A program made the position numbers and the translations under genes. 7,897 nucleotides of DNA from Candidatus Cloacimonadota bacterium (GTDB lineage: Bacteria > Cloacimonadota > Cloacimonadia > Cloacimonadales > TCS61): positions 1-7,897 of the forward strand of contig JAIORR010000328.1 of the NCBI GenBank assembly GCA_021108055.1. Reading direction: 5' to 3'. Position 1 is the first letter of the stretch, and every line of letters begins with the position of its first letter. The notes under the pieces are model-generated. The model did no database searches. It was not told the origin of the DNA and saw only the letters and a program-made list of their open reading frames with translations. This document shows positions 4,861 to 7,897 of the stretch, piece by piece.

Positions 4861-7238
4861 AAAAAGTATTACTCGTATTAGTGCTGTTTGGATTAACCGG
4901 AACGCTGTTGGGCTATACTTCTATTGCAGCTACAGATAATTTCATGGCAGCCAAGATCAATCCTGCAGCGATGGGATTTGGGAATTCAAGCGGATTAGCA
5001 TTTTTGGGAAATTATGATAAAGACGGATTTTATGAAGACTGGTATTCTGTTTTTATTAATTTTGATAATTCTGCTTTTATCATAGATAAGGACGGGAAAA
5101 ACAACTACTATAAAATAGCACTTGCTTCCGAGAAAACTAATTTATCAAAGAACCTGTATTCCGGTTTTGGATGGGATTGGAAAAATGAATATTTCAAGAA
5201 AGGAAGTTTTTCCGCATCTCTTCTATATCGTCCTTATGATTTTTTATCTGTGGGAGCTGTTGCCAACGAAGCATTTAAACCGGAAACTTCTTTTGATCTC
5301 GGAATAGCTGTTCGTCCGATTATTTTCAGTAAGAAATTTTCAGACAGGGTCACATTCAGTGCAGATACAAATTACGATTACAAAGATTCGGACTGGAAAA
5401 AACCTGTAGTGGGAATTCAAACAGAATTGGTGAATGGCATCCAGCTTGGTGGTGCTTACGATATGGAGTCTGAGACTTTCAGTGCAAATTTCGGGATAAC
5501 ATTTGAGAATCTTGGCATTGGAAGTTTGATCGATGCAGACAAAGACAAAGAATTCACACACGGGAGATATTATGTAAATATTTCTGAGAAATCCTTTCGC
5601 TCTTTTATTGGCAAAGATAAAAACTATTTTGTCGATTATAAGCTGCAGGGAAATATCCTTGAAAAAAGGCAAGGCAGGAAATTCGGTCCGATCACTGTGT
5701 ATATGGGCAAAGAGAAAACTCTTTCCCGAATCATTGAAGATATCAAAAAATACAAAGAAGATGAAAATGTAACTGGATTGGTTTTCAAGTCGGGCAATAT
5801 TTCTGCCAGTTTTGCCAAGATCGCAGAACTCAAAAATGCACTATTGGATTTTAAAACTTCAGGGAAATACATTGTCTTCTATTATGAAATGATCACCGGT
5901 GCCAATTATACTCTGGCAGCTTCGGTAGCAGACGAGATATACTTGAATCCGCTGGGTATGATAGATTTGAAAGGGTTGTCGGTCTCTGTTCCTTATATTA
6001 AGAATTTATTGGATACGCTGGGCGTGGATGTGGTCAATTTCCGCAGTCACGATTACAAAACAGCGGGAAATATACTTTCCGAAGAACATATGACAGAAGC
6101 CGAGCGAGAAACTTATGAATACCTGCTGGAAGGCATTTATGAAGAAATGACAAAAATGATAGTGCAGGGCAGAGGTGATAAACTTACAAAATCTATCGAT
6201 GAAATAATCGATAACGGACCATATTGGAAAGCTGAAGAATCTAAAGACCTCGGGTTAATAGATGAAATTATCTTCGAAGATGAACTGGAAGATGCGATCA
6301 AGGAAAAATATGCAGCTAAGAAAATTGTGGATAAGTACAGAAAAAGTACGATGCGATACGACTGGAGTAAAGAACAGAAAGATAAAGTTGCCCTGATCTA
6401 TGCAATCGGCAATATTCATTCCGGTAACGGTGTAGCAGGAAAATCTATCGGTTCGGAAACTACGGCTAAGTTAATTAAAAAAGCACGTAAAGATAAAAGA
6501 ATAAAAGGTATTATAATCCGTGTGGATAGCGGTGGTGGATCTGCTCTTGCTTCCGATATAATTGCCCGTGAAGTGGAACTTTGTAAAACCGGTAAGAATA
6601 AGAAACCCGTTATAATTTCCATGAGCGGTGTTGCAGCCAGCGGCGGTTATTATATTGCAACTCTGGCAGATGAGATCATCGCCCAGCCTGCTACCATTAC
6701 CGGTTCGATCGGTGTGGTGGGAATATTTCCATGTTTAGAAAGATTATATAGTAAAATACTCATCAACTGGGATACTGTAAAAAAAGGTGAACGTGCCGAT
6801 TTTGGTAAGATAAACCGCAAAATGACCGAAGATGAAAAACAGATGGTTAGAAAGGGAATTAAACATTTCTACGATCGCTTTATTGGTATCGTTGCCCGGG
6901 GACGTAATATGGATGAAGATGATGTTCACAAAATTGCTCAGGGTAGAGTATGGACAGGAAAACAAGCCTTCGATCGCGGTCTTGTGGATGCACTCGGCGG
7001 TATGGACATAGCTGTAAGTGAAATGAAAAAACTGGCTCATCTGAAACGCGAAGTGGAACTGATAGAATTTGAACAGGATAAAAGTTCTTTAACATTGAAT
7101 CTGGGTGTTGGAACAAAATCCACATCCTCACGCATTCCGGAAGGGTTGAGATCGATCTATGAACTGGGAGAAAAATTACTCCAAGTCGAAGATGATAATA
7201 TTCAGATGATCTTGCCTTTGAAGCCGGAATTCAAATAG
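4857..7238 (+). CDS. sppA: Signal peptide peptidase SppA (S49, two-domain) with exported N-terminal beta-rich domain
   Basis: A 793-residue protein. Residues 1-19 form a Sec signal (MKKV, then a leucine-rich core) without a lipobox cysteine. Residues about 20-250 are a beta-rich domain with an INPAAMGFG opening and alternating aromatic strands, resembling PorV/TraF-like outer-membrane barrels. From about 275 comes SppA in the long, E. coli-like two-domain form: domain one with the general-base lysine K401 in HDYKTAGN, domain two from about 511 with VDSGGGSALAS and the nucleophile S595 in SGVAASGGYY, then ITGSIGV and RVWTGKQA. Both catalytic residues are present, so it should be active. SppA degrades cleaved signal peptides and other membrane peptides; E. 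coli SppA is held by an N-terminal membrane helix, which is replaced here by the exported domain. The ATG at 4857 overlaps the previous stop (ATGA) and has AAGGAG at 4841-4846. It is the last gene before a terminator. SppA identity is firm; the barrel assignment is moderate. Confidence 0.93.
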   Translation: MKKVLLVLVLFGLTGTLLGYTSIAATDNFMAAKINPAAMGFGNSSGLAFLGNYDKDGFYEDWYSVFINFDNSAFIIDKDGKNNYYKIALASEKTNLSKNLYSGFGWDWKNEYFKKGSFSASLLYRPYDFLSVGAVANEAFKPETSFDLGIAVRPIIFSKKFSDRVTFSADTNYDYKDSDWKKPVVGIQTELVNGIQLGGAYDMESETFSANFGITFENLGIGSLIDADKDKEFTHGRYYVNISEKSFRSFIGKDKNYFVDYKLQGNILEKRQGRKFGPITVYMGKEKTLSRIIEDIKKYKEDENVTGLVFKSGNISASFAKIAELKNALLDFKTSGKYIVFYYEMITGANYTLAASVADEIYLNPLGMIDLKGLSVSVPYIKNLLDTLGVDVVNFRSHDYKTAGNILSEEHMTEAERETYEYLLEGIYEEMTKMIVQGRGDKLTKSIDEIIDNGPYWKAEESKDLGLIDEIIFEDELEDAIKEKYAAKKIVDKYRKSTMRYDWSKEQKDKVALIYAIGNIHSGNGVAGKSIGSETTAKLIKKARKDKRIKGIIIRVDSGGGSALASDIIAREVELCKTGKNKKPVIISMSGVAASGGYYIATLADEIIAQPATITGSIGVVGIFPCLERLYSKILINWDTVKKGERADFGKINRKMTEDEKQMVRKGIKHFYDRFIGIVARGRNMDEDDVHKIAQGRVWTGKQAFDRGLVDALGGMDIAVSEMKKLAHLKREVELIEFEQDKSSLTLNLGVGTKSTSSRIPEGLRSIYELGEKLLQVEDDNIQMILPLKPEFK

Positions 7239-7254
7239 AAACTCCTCCTATGGT

Positions 7255-7286
7255 AAAACCGCCCGACTCCCCCGGGCGGTTTTTTT
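7255..7286 (+). terminator. Strong intrinsic terminator ending the operon, possibly bidirectional
   Basis: CCGCCCG (7259-7265) pairs perfectly with CGGGCGG (7273-7279) around a 7-base loop; four flanking A-T pairs (7255-7258 with 7280-7283) extend the stem, and seven T residues (7280-7286) follow. It lies 17 bases after the sppA stop. The A-tract on the left becomes a short U-run on the minus strand, so it may also stop the convergent zinc-ribbon gene. Confidence 0.93.
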
Positions 7287-7354
7287 GTTTGTTCACTCTT
7301 TAACGAGTGATTTATCATAGTTGAGTACAGTTAATTTATAACAAAGTTATATTT

Positions 7355-7882
7355 TTAGAACGCACCCCACTTTTGCTTTCCAGGAATATAATAAGATGGA
7401 CATATTAACCTAAATATTTTTGCAATCTTCCGGGCTTTCTGTAATTTTTCTTCACTATCTGCAAGCATTTTCTCTAACTCTGGTTCTATAGTATTCTTAA
7501 TAAATTCTTCGGTTGCCTTTTTTCTTTCTTCTTCGGTTGGATATTGTTGACGAATTTCACCAAGCTCGCCAAAATCAAGCCAAATACCGCCACAATTATA
7601 ACACTCATCTACTTCTATCTCACGATTAATACTTACAAAATGTTTGACCATTTTCTGTTCTAAACATTTCGGACAAAATCGAGTTTTAGAATTATCGATA
7701 ATTATTTTGGGATCTTTCTTAATATTTAAGAGAAACTCTCCAGCAGTTTCGTGTTGTTCATCTACTTTTTTTAATTCCCTGTTATCAAACCAAATCCCTC
7801 CACATCCATTCATACAGACATCTACAATAATATCTTTGATCTTTATTTCTTGTAGGTCTCGTTCACAAACCGGACACTTCAT
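7355..7882 (-). CDS. Protein with two TFIIB-type zinc ribbons (zf-TFIIB)
   Basis: A 175-residue soluble protein. Two zinc-ribbon units are visible: C3-x2-C6 with C23-x3-C27 followed by GGIWFDNREL, and C70-x2-C73 with C94-x2-C97 followed by GGIWLDFGEL. The CGGIWxD signature is that of the zf-TFIIB family, widespread in bacteria and of unknown function. The first ribbon has one extra residue in its second knuckle (CMNGC). The C-terminal part (about 112-160) is rich in Glu and Lys and likely helical or coiled-coil, ending in a short hydrophobic tail. The start at 7882 has AGGAGG (7889-7894 on the minus strand), six bases away. It converges on the sppA operon and is not part of it. Its promoter lies beyond the window. 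Nucleic-acid or protein binding through zinc is plausible but not shown. Confidence 0.88.
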   Translation of the reverse strand: MKCPVCERDLQEIKIKDIIVDVCMNGCGGIWFDNRELKKVDEQHETAGEFLLNIKKDPKIIIDNSKTRFCPKCLEQKMVKHFVSINREIEVDECYNCGGIWLDFGELGEIRQQYPTEEERKKATEEFIKNTIEPELEKMLADSEEKLQKARKIAKIFRLICPSYYIPGKQKWGAF

Positions 7883-7897
7883 AATTTACCTCCTTTT

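Noticed and set aside
6416..7131. Long minus-strand open frames opposite sppA
   Set aside because: They lack ribosome sites and recognisable motifs and lie antisense to a clearly conserved S49 coding region.
7293..7310. Hairpin TCACTC/GAGTGA after the main terminator
   Set aside because: Only 6 bp without a T-run on either strand; the terminator at 7255-7286 already explains termination.
7337..7351. TATAAC/GTTATA inverted repeat followed by T residues
   Set aside because: The stem is 6 bp, almost all A-T, with a 3-base loop, and lies just outside the minus-strand stop codon; likely chance in AT-rich spacer.

Overview
The window is a compact, AT-rich bacterial region with standard-code genes, Shine-Dalgarno sites close to AGGAGG and very short gaps. 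A Sec-exported, beta-rich SppA protein and a sugar-nucleotide epimerase of surface-polysaccharide type suggest a Gram-negative (diderm) bacterium. The style fits an anaerobic FCB-group or candidate-phylum lineage such as Cloacimonadota, but that placement is a low-confidence inference.

Region 1 (1-822) is the 3' part of a non-hydrolysing UDP-N-acetylglucosamine 2-epimerase (WecB/WbpI type) whose start lies outside the window. Region 2 (823-959) is a regulatory gap. It holds sigma-70-like elements and an inverted repeat GGTG-N16-CACC, which fits the operator of a YtrA-type GntR repressor.

Region 3 (960-7238) reads as one six-gene transcription unit: gntR/ytrA-type repressor, ABC ATPase, ABC permease, membrane-anchored DUF4097-like beta-repeat protein, 92-residue two-helix membrane protein, and a two-domain SppA peptidase fused behind an exported beta-rich domain. 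Four of the five junctions overlap by 1, 8, 4 and 4 bases. The only gap (3018-3094) holds a GC-rich element with a 10-bp perfect hairpin. A strong intrinsic terminator at 7255-7286 closes the unit. The organisation suggests a self-regulated envelope-stress module: the repressor controls an ABC exporter or remodelling pump, plus a beta-solenoid envelope protein, a small membrane partner and a periplasmic or outer-membrane-associated protease. That joint role is inferred from gene order.

Region 4 (7239-7897) contains the terminator, about 65 bases of AT-rich spacer, and a convergent minus-strand gene for a small protein with two TFIIB-type zinc ribbons. No tRNA, rRNA, CRISPR array, insertion sequence or phage gene was seen.

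The most unusual items are the beta-domain-SppA fusion, its tight coupling to a YtrA/ABC/DUF4097 cassette, the exact 18-residue periodicity in the DUF4097-like protein, and the GC-rich hairpin element inside the operon.
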